Made by a program: the position numbers and the translations under genes
Shown: positions 53,616-61,767 of the stretch, piece by piece
Numbering within the stretch: the stretch's first letter is position 1
Layout: each line of letters starts with the position of its first letter
The notes under the pieces: model-generated
The model's input: only the letters and a program-made list of their open reading frames with translations
Told to the model about the DNA's origin: nothing
Databases searched by the model: none
Assembly (NCBI GenBank): GCA_030424865.1
Contig: JAUHVR010000009.1
Location: forward strand, 1 to 64,000
Reading direction: 5' to 3'
DNA from: Alphaproteobacteria bacterium
GTDB lineage: Bacteria > Pseudomonadota > Alphaproteobacteria > Rhodobacterales > Rhodobacteraceae
DNA: 64,000 nucleotides

Positions 53616-53637
53616 CCGGTGTGGGAGGACACACCGG
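53616..53637 (+). promoter_or_regulatory. Strong hairpin in the tctC leader
   Basis: CCGGTGTG (53616-53623) and CACACCGG (53630-53637) form a perfect 8-bp stem around the hexaloop GGAGGA. The true ribosome-binding site AAGGGAGGG follows directly before the tctC ATG at 53651. The loop looks like a second Shine-Dalgarno sequence. Confidence 0.4.
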
Positions 53638-53650
53638 CAAGGGAGGGAAA

Positions 53651-54757
53651 ATGAACCTGTTCAAAACCACGCGCCGCGTGGCGACCGGCCTTGTGGCCGC
53701 CGCTGCCGCGAGTTTTGCCACACAGGCCGTTGCAGGCGGTCACGGCATCAACCTGGAAGGCGAAACCGTCGAATGGGTGATCCCGTTCTCGGAAACCGGC
53801 GGTTCGGCCAAATGGGCCAACTTCTATGCGCCGCTGCTCAGCGAAGCGCTGCCCGGCAACCCGACAGTTGTCGTCAAGTTCATGCCCGGCGCGGGCTCGA
53901 CCAAGGGCGCCAACTGGTTCCAGAACCAGCAGTACAAGGACGGCACGCTGATCTTTGGTTCTTCGGGTTCCACGCAGTTCCCCTATCTGCTGGACGATCC
54001 GCGCGTGCGTTATGAATACAACGACTGGAACGTTGTTCTGGCGTCCGGCACCGGCGGCGTCGCCTATTTGCCGCCCGATCTGGCGGCGATGATGGACGGC
54101 CATGACGCATCGGCGCTGAAGGACACCGATTTCATTTATGGCTCGCAGGGCGCAACCCGTCTGGACCTGGTGCCGCTTCTGGCCTGGGAGATGCTGGGAC
54201 TGAACGTCGAGCCGGTCTTTGGCATCAAGGGCCGCGGCGATGGCCGCCTGATGTTCGAACGTGGCGAAGCCAACATCGACTACCAGACCTCGTCATCCTA
54301 CCTGAAGGGCGTGACACCACTGGTCGAGGCCGGAACTGCCGTCGCCATGATGAGCTGGGGCGCGCTGGACGCTGATGGCAACATCGTCCGCGACCCGACC
54401 TTCCCCGACATGCCGACCTTCAAAGAGGTCTGTGACGCAACGCCGGGCTGCGAAACCAGCGGCGAGCAGTGGGATGCCTGGAAAGCCTTCTTCGTGGCGG
54501 GCTTCCCGGCGCAGAAGATGGTCTTCCTGCCGGCTGGCGCGTCCAACGATGCCATCGTGACCTACACGCAGGCCTTTGAAGCCGTGAAGGCCCGCGCTGA
54601 CTTTGCCGAAATCTCGGCTGGTCGTCTGGGTGTCTACCCGCAGATGACCGGGGGCGAGGCGACCGGCGCACTGGCAAGCGCCACCCAGGTGCCCGAAGAG
54701 GCCAAGGCCTTTGTCGTGAACTGGCTGAGCGATCGGTACGGCGTCTCGCTGAACTGA
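53651..54757 (+). CDS. tctC: TctC family tricarboxylate-binding protein
   Basis: A 368-residue periplasmic solute-binding protein. The Sec signal is MNLFKTTRRVATGLVAAAAASFATQAVA, cleaved before GGHGI. The ligand loop GETVEWVIPFSETGGSAKWANFYAPLL and PTVVVKFMPGAGSTKGANWF are a divergent version of the Bug/TctC pattern (normally GGSxDxxAR and NRPGAGG). It is 40 residues longer than most TctC proteins. Ligand is unknown, but the operon indicates a di- or tricarboxylate. GGGAGGGAAA before the ATG at 53651 fixes the start. Confidence 0.85.
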   Translation: MNLFKTTRRVATGLVAAAAASFATQAVAGGHGINLEGETVEWVIPFSETGGSAKWANFYAPLLSEALPGNPTVVVKFMPGAGSTKGANWFQNQQYKDGTLIFGSSGSTQFPYLLDDPRVRYEYNDWNVVLASGTGGVAYLPPDLAAMMDGHDASALKDTDFIYGSQGATRLDLVPLLAWEMLGLNVEPVFGIKGRGDGRLMFERGEANIDYQTSSSYLKGVTPLVEAGTAVAMMSWGALDADGNIVRDPTFPDMPTFKEVCDATPGCETSGEQWDAWKAFFVAGFPAQKMVFLPAGASNDAIVTYTQAFEAVKARADFAEISAGRLGVYPQMTGGEATGALASATQVPEEAKAFVVNWLSDRYGVSLN

Positions 54758-54769
54758 TCGGTCCATCAA

Positions 54770-54797
54770 GCCCCGGCCTGCCTGATCGGGCCGGGGC
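54770..54797 (+). terminator. Intercistronic hairpin between tctC and tctA
   Basis: GCCCCGGCC (54770-54778) and GGCCGGGGC (54789-54797) form a perfect 9-bp GC stem. It is followed by ATTCTCTTTTT, a fair T-tract. It may end part of the transcripts or protect the tctC message, giving more binding protein than permease. Confidence 0.6.
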
Positions 54798-54821
54798 ATT
54801 CTCTTTTTCAGGAACACTCCA

Positions 54822-56849
54822 ATGGAATTCGTCTCGGTCGCGCTTCCCGCCCTGGGGGATGCAGCGGGTCTGATCCTGCAGCCTATTGTCCTCGGGTATC
54901 TGGTCCTTGGTGTTGTCATGGGCCTGTGTATCGGGGTCTTCCCCGGCCTGGGTGGCATCGCAGGTCTGTCGCTGCTTTTGCCCTTCATGTTCGGCATGGA
55001 CCCGGTGCTGGGTCTGGCATTGATGATCGGCATGGTCGCCGTGGTGCCCACATCGGACACCTTCGCAAGCGTGCTGATGGGCATACCCGGCTCATCGGCC
55101 AGTCAGGCCACCGTGCTGGACGGCTTCCCCATGGCCAAACGCGGCGAGGCCGCGCGGGCGCTGTCGGCGGCCTTTGCCTCGTCACTGTTTGGCGGGCTGG
55201 TCGGCGCGACTTTCCTGACGGTGTTCATTCTGGTGGCGCGACCCATCGTGCTGGAGTTCCGAACGCCAGAGCTGTTGATGATCACCGTCTTCGGCCTGTC
55301 GATGGTTGGCATCCTGGCCGGACGCGTGGCGCTGAAAGGCATTGCCGCCGCGGGGCTTGGCATGATGATCGGCACCATCGGCGAAGGCGACAGCTCGGGC
55401 GAGCTGCGCATGGCGACCTATGACATGCCCTACCTCGTGGACGGGCTGAAGCTGGTCATTGTCGGACTGGGCATCTTCGCGATCCCCGAGATTGTCGCCC
55501 TGCTGCGCCAGGACCGCGCCATCGCCGACCGCAAGCCGCTGGGCGGCGGCTGGATGACCGGCGTGCGCGATTGGTTTGCCAATATCTGGCTCAGCGTCCG
55601 CTGTTCGATCATTGGCGTCATCGTGGGGGTGATCCCCGGCCTTGGCGGCTCGGTCGTCGACTGGATCGCCTATGGCCATTCGGTGCAAACCACCAAGGAC
55701 AAATCGAAATTCGGCTCGGGCGAGATCCGGGGCGTGATCGGGCCGGAAAGCTCGAACAACGCCAAGGAAGGCGGCGGGCTGGTGCCGACGCTGCTGTTCG
55801 GCATCCCCGGATCAGGATCCATGGCGATCTTTATCGGGGCCATTGCCCTCTTGGGCTCGGGCAACATCGAGGTCGGCCCCTCGATGCTGAAGAACAACCT
55901 CGACATCACCTATGCCATCGTCTGGCTGCTGGCCCTGGCCAATGTGGTCGGCACGCTGATCTGCATCGCGGCCTCGGGCGGGATTGCGCGGCTGACGACC
56001 ATTCCCTTTGCCCTGCTCGCGCCGTTCCTGTTCATGATCATCAGCTTCGCAGCCTTCCAGTCGGGGCAGGACCTGATGGATCTGGTGGCGCTTTTTGCCA
56101 TCGGATTTCTGGGCATCATGATGCGCCGCTTTGACTGGTCCCGGCCCGCCTTCCTGATCGGCTTTGTGCTGTCGAACCCGGCCGAAACCTATGCCAACCA
56201 GGCCGTCCAGATCGCCCAGTCGCGCTTTCGCAAAGGGTTCGAGGAAGGCATCGACTACATCTTTTCGCCGATCGTCATCGTGCTGATCATTATCACGCTG
56301 CTATCGGTGATCATCGGCCTGCGGCAGGCCAAGACGATCATGGCCGAAGGCGCTGTCGAAAGCGGTGCCAAGCGCGCGCCGCTGATCTTTCTGCTGGTTG
56401 TGCTGGCCTATCTGCTGGTGGCCTTCACCAATGCGGCGATGATCCCGGACTACGCCGCCGCCGACCGCGTCTTCCCGCGCTTTGTCTCGGGCGTGGCCAT
56501 CGTCTGTGTCGTGATCCTGCTGGTGCAGATGATGATGCGCCCCGAGACGCATGCCCTTTTCGCCGACCGCGAGACCACCGAGGCCGAAGCCAATGCCCAC
56601 GGGCTGTGGTCCACGCTGGCCTGGTTTGCCGGTTTGCTGATCCTGACCTCGCTGATCGGGTTCATTCTGGCGCTGGCGATCTTCCTTTTCGCCTTCATTC
56701 GGTTCCGGGCGGGCAAAAGCCTAGGCTTTGCGGCACTTTACACGGCGGCGGGCATTGCCTTCATGCTGTTCATGGCGGGGCTTCTGAACCGAGACTTCCC
56801 GCCGGGGCTTCTGCAGTCCTACATGGATCTGCCATGGCCGCTGACATGA
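54822..56849 (+). CDS. tctA: TctA-TctB fused tricarboxylate transporter permease
   Basis: A 675-residue membrane protein. Residues about 1-500 are TctA with its conserved glycine/proline-rich loops: GVFPGLGGIAGLSLLLPFMFGMDP, SVLMGIPGSSASQATVLDGFPMAKRGEAARAL, and the repeat copy VIPGLGGSVVDWIAYGH with GPESSNNAKEGGGLVPTLLFGIPGSGSMA. Residues about 525-675 are a TctB domain with four helices. In most systems these are two proteins. It moves the substrate captured by TctC, driven by ion gradient. It overlaps the dehydrogenase gene by ATGA. Confidence 0.9.
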   Translation: MEFVSVALPALGDAAGLILQPIVLGYLVLGVVMGLCIGVFPGLGGIAGLSLLLPFMFGMDPVLGLALMIGMVAVVPTSDTFASVLMGIPGSSASQATVLDGFPMAKRGEAARALSAAFASSLFGGLVGATFLTVFILVARPIVLEFRTPELLMITVFGLSMVGILAGRVALKGIAAAGLGMMIGTIGEGDSSGELRMATYDMPYLVDGLKLVIVGLGIFAIPEIVALLRQDRAIADRKPLGGGWMTGVRDWFANIWLSVRCSIIGVIVGVIPGLGGSVVDWIAYGHSVQTTKDKSKFGSGEIRGVIGPESSNNAKEGGGLVPTLLFGIPGSGSMAIFIGAIALLGSGNIEVGPSMLKNNLDITYAIVWLLALANVVGTLICIAASGGIARLTTIPFALLAPFLFMIISFAAFQSGQDLMDLVALFAIGFLGIMMRRFDWSRPAFLIGFVLSNPAETYANQAVQIAQSRFRKGFEEGIDYIFSPIVIVLIIITLLSVIIGLRQAKTIMAEGAVESGAKRAPLIFLLVVLAYLLVAFTNAAMIPDYAAADRVFPRFVSGVAIVCVVILLVQMMMRPETHALFADRETTEAEANAHGLWSTLAWFAGLLILTSLIGFILALAIFLFAFIRFRAGKSLGFAALYTAAGIAFMLFMAGLLNRDFPPGLLQSYMDLPWPLT

Positions 56850-57910
56850 CGCCGCTGCGCCTGCTGGCCCTTGACGGGGACGGCATCGGGCCAGAGATCA
56901 TGGCGGCAACGCTGGCGGTGCTGGACGCCCTGCGTCCGGCACTGGGCCGAGAGATCACCGTCGACCACGCGACGATCGGGTTCGAGGCGTTGAAGGCCAG
57001 TGGCTCGACCATCCCCGATGCGGTGGTCGACGCCGCGCTGGCCGCCGACGGCGTTCTGCTGGGCCCTGTCTCGCACAACGCCTACCCGCCCCGGGACGAG
57101 GGCGGCCTGAACCCCTCGGGCGTTCTGCGCCGCGCGCTTGATCTTTATGCCAACATCCGCCCCGCCCGCACCTGGCCGGGCACCAAGGCCCCTGCCCGCG
57201 GTCCGGTCGATCTGGTTGTGGTGCGCGAAAACCTCGAAGGCTTCTATGCCGACCGTAACCTGCACCTTGGCCCCGGAGAGTTCATGCCCGTGCCCGGCGT
57301 TGCCCTGGCGGTGCGGCGGATCACCGAAGAAGCTTCGCGCAGGATCGCCGAGGCCGCCTTTACCCTGGCCGAAACGCGTCCGGCCCGGCGGGTGACCGCC
57401 GTTCACAAGGCCAATGTCATGCGCGTCTCGGACGGTCTGTTCCTGGACACCGTACGCGATGTCGCCGCGCAGCACCCCAACGTCACCTATGACGAAATGC
57501 TGGTCGACGCAGCCGCCGCGCATCTTGTGCGGGACGCCGGCCGCTTTGACATCATCGCCACCACCAACATGTTCGGCGACATCCTGTCGGATCTGGCCTC
57601 GGAACTGGCCGGTGGCCTTGGACTGGCCGGGTCGCTGAACCACGGCCCCCGGCACGCCGCCGCGCAGGCGCAACACGGCTCGGCCCCCGATATCGCCGGT
57701 CAGGATCGCGCCAACCCGGTCTCGCTGATCCTGTCGCTTGGCATGCTGCTGCGCCACCTGGGCGAGGCCCATGCTGCCGACCACCTGACCACCAGTCTCG
57801 CGACCTGCCTCGCCCGGCCCCAGACGCGCACCCGCGATCTTGGCGGCCAGCTGGGCACGCGCGCGTTCACAGACACCCTTGTTCAGACACTTGCAGAGAC
57901 AGGCCCATGA
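56846..57910 (+). CDS. Isocitrate/isopropylmalate dehydrogenase-family enzyme
   Basis: A 354-residue beta-decarboxylating dehydrogenase. Cofactor and substrate sites are complete: LALDGDGIGPEI, Arg95, Arg105 (LRRALDLYANIRP) and Arg127 (VRENLEGFYAD), Lys188 in VHKANVM, and metal aspartates Asp221, Asp245 and Asp249. The specificity segment NPSGVLRRALDL carries a serine and paired arginines, closer to isocitrate/homoisocitrate enzymes than to the Glu-Leu of isopropylmalate dehydrogenase. It should oxidise and decarboxylate a 2-hydroxy tricarboxylate or tartrate. The ATG at 56846 overlaps the permease stop (ATGA); one at 56834 is possible. Confidence 0.8.
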   Translation: MTPLRLLALDGDGIGPEIMAATLAVLDALRPALGREITVDHATIGFEALKASGSTIPDAVVDAALAADGVLLGPVSHNAYPPRDEGGLNPSGVLRRALDLYANIRPARTWPGTKAPARGPVDLVVVRENLEGFYADRNLHLGPGEFMPVPGVALAVRRITEEASRRIAEAAFTLAETRPARRVTAVHKANVMRVSDGLFLDTVRDVAAQHPNVTYDEMLVDAAAAHLVRDAGRFDIIATTNMFGDILSDLASELAGGLGLAGSLNHGPRHAAAQAQHGSAPDIAGQDRANPVSLILSLGMLLRHLGEAHAADHLTTSLATCLARPQTRTRDLGGQLGTRAFTDTLVQTLAETGP

Positions 57911-58995
57911 CCCAGACCGCAATCCCCTTTCTTTTCATGCGCGGCGGCAGCTCTCGTGGCCCCTACATGCAGCGCGCAGACCTGCCCGAGGATCAAGAGA
58001 CGCTGGCCAAGGTGCTCGTTTCCCTCGTGGGATCCGGGCACGCGCTGAACATCGACGGGATCGGCGGAGGGGATGCCGTGACGACCAAGGTGGCGATGCT
58101 GTCCAAGGCTGAAGACAACTGGGCAGATGTCGACTATTTCTTTGCACAGGTCAGCGTCGAGGACGGGCTGGTCGATTTCAAGCCGACCTGTGGCAACATC
58201 CTTGTCGGCGTCGGACCCGCCGCCATCGAGATGGGTCTGGTGCCCGCCACACAGGATGTCACCACCGTGCGCATCCGCGCCGTCAACACAAACGCCCGGG
58301 TCGAGGCGCAGGTGCAGACCCCGAACGGCACGGTCGCCTATGGCGGCACCTCGACCATCGACGGCGTGCCGGGCAGTGCAGCGCCGATCGGGCTGATGTT
58401 TCATGACGTTGTCGGCGGCGCGACCGGCGCCTTGTTCCCGACCGGCAACCGCGTCGACCAGATCGACGGAGTGACCGTCAGCTGTATGGACGTTGCCATG
58501 CCTGTGGTGATGGCCCGCGCCACGGACTTTGGTCTGACGGGGTATGAAACCGGAGCCGAGCTGAACGAGAACCGCGCCTTCTTTGACCGGATGGAGGCCA
58601 TCCGGCTGCAGGCAGGTGAACTGATGGGGATGGGCGATGTGTCCAAATCCGTGACCCCGAAATTCGCCATTCTCGCCCCGCCACGTGATGGCGGAACGGC
58701 CTGTGTGCGCTATTTCATGCCTTGGAAAACCCATCCGACGCTGGCCGTGACCGCCTCGCAATGCATCAGCGCCTGCCTGCTTTGCCCCGGAACCATTGCC
58801 GGTGAGCTGGCCTATACCGCGCCCTCCCCGGCACGGGTCTTGCTGGAACATCCGATGGGCGTGATGGAGGTCACCGTTGCCTTCGCGGGCGGCAACGACC
58901 AATTTGACATTGTGTCGGCCGGGCTGACACGCACCGCCCGCAAGCTGGCGGCAGGAGAGGTCTTTGTTCCGGCTGATGTCTGGGACGGCGTATAA
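57907..58995 (+). CDS. PrpF-family isomerase (aconitate / 4-oxalomesaconate type)
   Basis: A 362-residue protein of the PrpF family with the diaminopimelate-epimerase fold. Family marks are LFMRGGSSRGPYM at the start, DGIGGGDAVTTKVAML, the first catalytic cysteine region PTCGNILVGVGPAAIE and the late VTASQCISACLL. Members isomerise 2-methylaconitate (PrpF), trans-aconitate or 4-oxalomesaconate (GalD). The tricarboxylate context suggests a shift of a double bond in an aconitate-like acid. It overlaps the dehydrogenase gene by ATGA. Confidence 0.85.
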   Translation: MTQTAIPFLFMRGGSSRGPYMQRADLPEDQETLAKVLVSLVGSGHALNIDGIGGGDAVTTKVAMLSKAEDNWADVDYFFAQVSVEDGLVDFKPTCGNILVGVGPAAIEMGLVPATQDVTTVRIRAVNTNARVEAQVQTPNGTVAYGGTSTIDGVPGSAAPIGLMFHDVVGGATGALFPTGNRVDQIDGVTVSCMDVAMPVVMARATDFGLTGYETGAELNENRAFFDRMEAIRLQAGELMGMGDVSKSVTPKFAILAPPRDGGTACVRYFMPWKTHPTLAVTASQCISACLLCPGTIAGELAYTAPSPARVLLEHPMGVMEVTVAFAGGNDQFDIVSAGLTRTARKLAAGEVFVPADVWDGV

Positions 58996-59012
58996 GGCAG
59001 AAGGAGACCGCG

Positions 59013-59990
59013 ATGAAAGTCCATATCCTTGACGATTGGTTCGACACCCTGCGCGGATTGCCCTGTTTTTCCCTGCTCGAAGGTCACGATGTAACCGTCT
59101 GGACAGATCACGAGCCGGACCCCGTGCGACTGGCCGAACGCGTGCAGGAGGCCGAGGCGCTGGTGCTGTTCCGCGAACGCACCCGGATCGGGGCCGAGTT
59201 GCTGGAGCGTCTGCCACATCTGAAGATGATCTCGCAACGCAGCGTTTATCCGCACGTCGACGTGCCCGCCTGCACCCAAAACGGCGTACTGCTTTGTTCG
59301 AACATGCATTCGGACACGCCCTCTTATGCCGCCGCCGAGCATACCCTGGCGCTGATCCTGGCCAGCTATCGCCAGATCCCCGCTCAGGTCGCCTCGATCC
59401 GGGCGGGTCACTGGCAGGCGGGCGTCGGGCGCACGCTGCGCGGGCGGACGCTTGGGCTGTATGGCTATGGCCGCATCGGTCAGGCCGTCGCAAGTTATGC
59501 GCGGGCCATCGGGATGACCGTGCAGTGGTGGTCGTCTGACCAAGGCCGTGCCCGGGCGCAGGAGGCTGGGGAGATCGTGCCCGAAAGCCGCGAGGCCTTC
59601 TTTGCCTCATCCGATGTCGTCAGCCTACACGTCAGGCTGAAACCCGCCACGCGGGGCATTGTCACCGCCGAGGATCTGGCGGCGATGCAGGACCGCGCGC
59701 TTTTTGTGAACACCTCGCGCTCTGGTCTGGTCGTGCAAGGCGCTTTGGAGGCCGAGGTTGCCCGCAACCGGATTTATGCGGCCGTCGATGTCTTTGACAC
59801 CGAACCCCTGACCGACACCGCCCATCCCCTGCTGACCCATCCGAACGTGCTGCCGACGCCGCACCTTGGCTTTGTGACCGAGGATGAGTTCGACATGCAG
59901 TTCACCGACATCTTCGAACAGGTCAATGCCTATGCCGATGGCGCGCCGATCCACATGATCAATCCCGAGGTCTGGGGGAAAACAGCCTGA
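59013..59990 (+). CDS. D-2-hydroxyacid dehydrogenase family protein
   Basis: A 325-residue NAD(P)-dependent enzyme of the D-isomer 2-hydroxyacid dehydrogenase family. The cofactor loop is LYGYGRIGQ (residues 149-157). Catalytic residues are Arg236 (VNTSRSG), Glu264 (FDTEP) and His284 (PTPHLGF). Hydroxypyruvate/glyoxylate reductase or a related 2-oxoacid reductase is likely. It lies 17 bp after the PrpF gene with a good ribosome-binding site (AGAAGGAGACC), so it ends the operon. Its last 32 bp overlap the convergent AbrB gene. Confidence 0.85.
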   Translation: MKVHILDDWFDTLRGLPCFSLLEGHDVTVWTDHEPDPVRLAERVQEAEALVLFRERTRIGAELLERLPHLKMISQRSVYPHVDVPACTQNGVLLCSNMHSDTPSYAAAEHTLALILASYRQIPAQVASIRAGHWQAGVGRTLRGRTLGLYGYGRIGQAVASYARAIGMTVQWWSSDQGRARAQEAGEIVPESREAFFASSDVVSLHVRLKPATRGIVTAEDLAAMQDRALFVNTSRSGLVVQGALEAEVARNRIYAAVDVFDTEPLTDTAHPLLTHPNVLPTPHLGFVTEDEFDMQFTDIFEQVNAYADGAPIHMINPEVWGKTA

Positions 59991-60987
59991 CCGCCACGGG
60001 TGCGCCGAGGATCACAATGAAGATGCGCAGGACATGGTGTGTCACCACAAAGGCCATGTCCGCGCCGACGATCAAAGCCAGCACGGTCAATTCGGCCTGC
60101 CCCCCGGGTGCAAAGGCCAGCAGCGCCTCCATCCCCGGTGCCAGATCAGACAGAACGACCGCTTCGACGACAATCACGGTCAGCACGATCAACACCACGC
60201 AGAACCCCAGACCCGCCGCCAGATCGCGCCGCACCTCGGCCATCGTGATGCCCGAGTACTTGGCACCGACGGTCATGCCGATAAAGAACTGGGCCAGCCA
60301 GATCGCCTCGGCCGGTGGCCGGAAATGCAACAGACCCGTCAGTGTGACGGCTGCGGTCAGGATCAGCGGACCAAGGATCGAAGCGCCGAACAGACCGATC
60401 CGCCGGGCCCCCTGCCAGCCGGCAAGGCCGCAGAACACCATCAGGATCAGTTCCTGCAAGGGCACCGTCGACACCGGTACGCCGGGCGCATTGCTCAGAT
60501 CGGCCTCCCACAGCCCGGCCAGTAGGAACGGCAGGATCACGACGATGATCAGCAGACGGGTTGCATGGATCAGCGACAGGGTCCGGACATTTGCGCCAGC
60601 CTCTTCCCCGAAAAGCACCATGTCCTGAAATCCGCCGGGCATCGTCGCGTAATAGGAAGTGGGAAAGTCATACCCCCAAATTCGCTGAAAATAGGGAACG
60701 CCAACTAGGGCGATCAGTCCGATCAGCACCGGCATCAACAGCAGCGTTGGCCACATGCCCGGGATGCTGGCCAGCACCGCCGGTGTCAGCGTCGCCCCGA
60801 CCGCGACGCCCAGAATGGTGCGCATGCCGTCCGTCAGCGGCTTGTAGCCACTCAGCCGCAACCCCAGCAGGGCCGCGCCAAGGCAGGCGGCAATCGGGCC
60901 AAGCAGCCAGGGCAAGGGGATGTCCAGCAGGTGAAAGGCCGCCACCCCGGCAAGCGCAATCAGGAAGGTGCGCGCGACCTGCATCAT
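59959..60987 (-). CDS. AbrB family membrane protein (PF05145 type)
   Basis: A 342-residue polytopic protein with about ten helices and two internal repeats of the AbrB/ammonia monooxygenase-like family: LPWLLGPIAACLGAALL, TILGVAVGATLTP, YFATMPGG-like (YYATMPGGFQDM), and the second repeat IGMTVGAKYSGI with FAPGGQAELTVLALI. These are putative transporters of unknown substrate, often beside carboxylate-catabolic genes. The ATG at 60987 overlaps the GntR stop (ATGA). Its 3' end overlaps the convergent hydroxyacid dehydrogenase gene by 32 bp. Confidence 0.8.
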   Translation of the reverse strand: MMQVARTFLIALAGVAAFHLLDIPLPWLLGPIAACLGAALLGLRLSGYKPLTDGMRTILGVAVGATLTPAVLASIPGMWPTLLLMPVLIGLIALVGVPYFQRIWGYDFPTSYYATMPGGFQDMVLFGEEAGANVRTLSLIHATRLLIIVVILPFLLAGLWEADLSNAPGVPVSTVPLQELILMVFCGLAGWQGARRIGLFGASILGPLILTAAVTLTGLLHFRPPAEAIWLAQFFIGMTVGAKYSGITMAEVRRDLAAGLGFCVVLIVLTVIVVEAVVLSDLAPGMEALLAFAPGGQAELTVLALIVGADMAFVVTHHVLRIFIVILGAPVAVRLFSPRPRD

Positions 60988-61619
60988 TGTGGAAGCGCCT
61001 TGAGCCATAGCCGCAAAGAGGTCTGCAGATGTGCTTCGGCTGCCGCCCCCGCCGCCTCGATGTCCCCGGCGCGCAGGGCATCGATGATCTTCTGATGCTG
61101 CTGCACCACGGTCTCGATCCGGGCCTGATCGGTGAATGTCGTCGGTCCCAGCAGCAGCAACGAATTGTTCAGCGCCCGGGCCGAAGCCAGCAGAAAGCGG
61201 TTTCGGCAGGCCAGGTAAAGCCCACGGTGGAAATCCCTGTTGATCGCCGCCGCGCGAGAAGGGTTGTCCCGTTCTGCCAGCATCGCCTGATTGTAATCGT
61301 CCAGCGTGTCGAACTCGGCCTCGGTCCCGTGACGCGCCGCCAGTTCCGCCGCCGTGCGTTCCAGCACCACGCGCATTTCATAAAGCTCGACAACCTCGCC
61401 ATGGCTGAGCTGTCGTACCACCGCGCCAATCCGGGGTACGTGTTCCACGATCTCTTCGGCCTCGAGCCTGCGCAGGGCTTCGCGGACGGGGGTCCGTGAC
61501 AGTTTCAGCCGTTCGCCGACCTCTTCCTCGCGCAGCCGGTGACCGGGGGGATAAATCCCCTCTTTGATCGAGGCGATCAATGCCTCATAGGCCAGCACAC
61601 CGCTTGATTTGCCTGACAT
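60984..61619 (-). CDS. GntR family regulator, FCD subfamily
   Basis: A 211-residue regulator. The winged helix lies at residues 5-70 (LAYEALIASIKEGIYPPGHRLREEEVGERLKLSRTPVREALRRLE) and is followed by an FCD domain (LYEMRVVLERTAAELAA; RDFHRGLYLACRNRFL; HQKIIDALRAGDIEAA). The ATG at 61619 is preferred because GGGGA precedes it by 7 nt. It is the first gene of a two-gene unit with AbrB. A perfect inverted repeat 27 bp upstream is its likely autoregulatory operator. It may also control the tricarboxylate operon. Confidence 0.85.
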   Translation of the reverse strand: MSGKSSGVLAYEALIASIKEGIYPPGHRLREEEVGERLKLSRTPVREALRRLEAEEIVEHVPRIGAVVRQLSHGEVVELYEMRVVLERTAAELAARHGTEAEFDTLDDYNQAMLAERDNPSRAAAINRDFHRGLYLACRNRFLLASARALNNSLLLLGPTTFTDQARIETVVQQHQKIIDALRAGDIEAAGAAAEAHLQTSLRLWLKALPQ

Positions 61620-61645
61620 CTGCATGTCCCCACGCGTTTCATCGC

Positions 61646-61669
61646 TTTTGTATCCAAGCGGATACAAAA
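61646..61669. promoter_or_regulatory. Perfect inverted repeat before the GntR-AbrB unit
   Basis: TTTTGTATCC (61646-61655) and GGATACAAAA (61660-61669) are perfect complements around the 4-bp spacer AAGC. It sits 27 bp before the GntR start. The TTGTATCC arms agree with the TTGTATAC style of FCD-type GntR operators. Confidence 0.65.
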
Positions 61670-61731
61670 TGTCCAGACGCGCGGAAAGCGAAGATGTCTC
61701 AACCCCGCCGTTGCTTGAAGAAAATCCCCTC

Positions 61732-61753
61732 TGCGCCTTGTATCAAAGGCGCA
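61732..61753 (-). terminator. Hairpin after the Kef-type antiporter gene
   Basis: TGCGCCTT (61732-61739) and AAGGCGCA (61746-61753) form a perfect 8-bp stem with a 6-nt loop, 15 bp past the antiporter stop on the minus strand. The trailing sequence GAGGGGATTTTC has only a short T-run, so termination may be weak. Confidence 0.55.
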
Positions 61754-61767
61754 AAGGGGCCTTGGCC

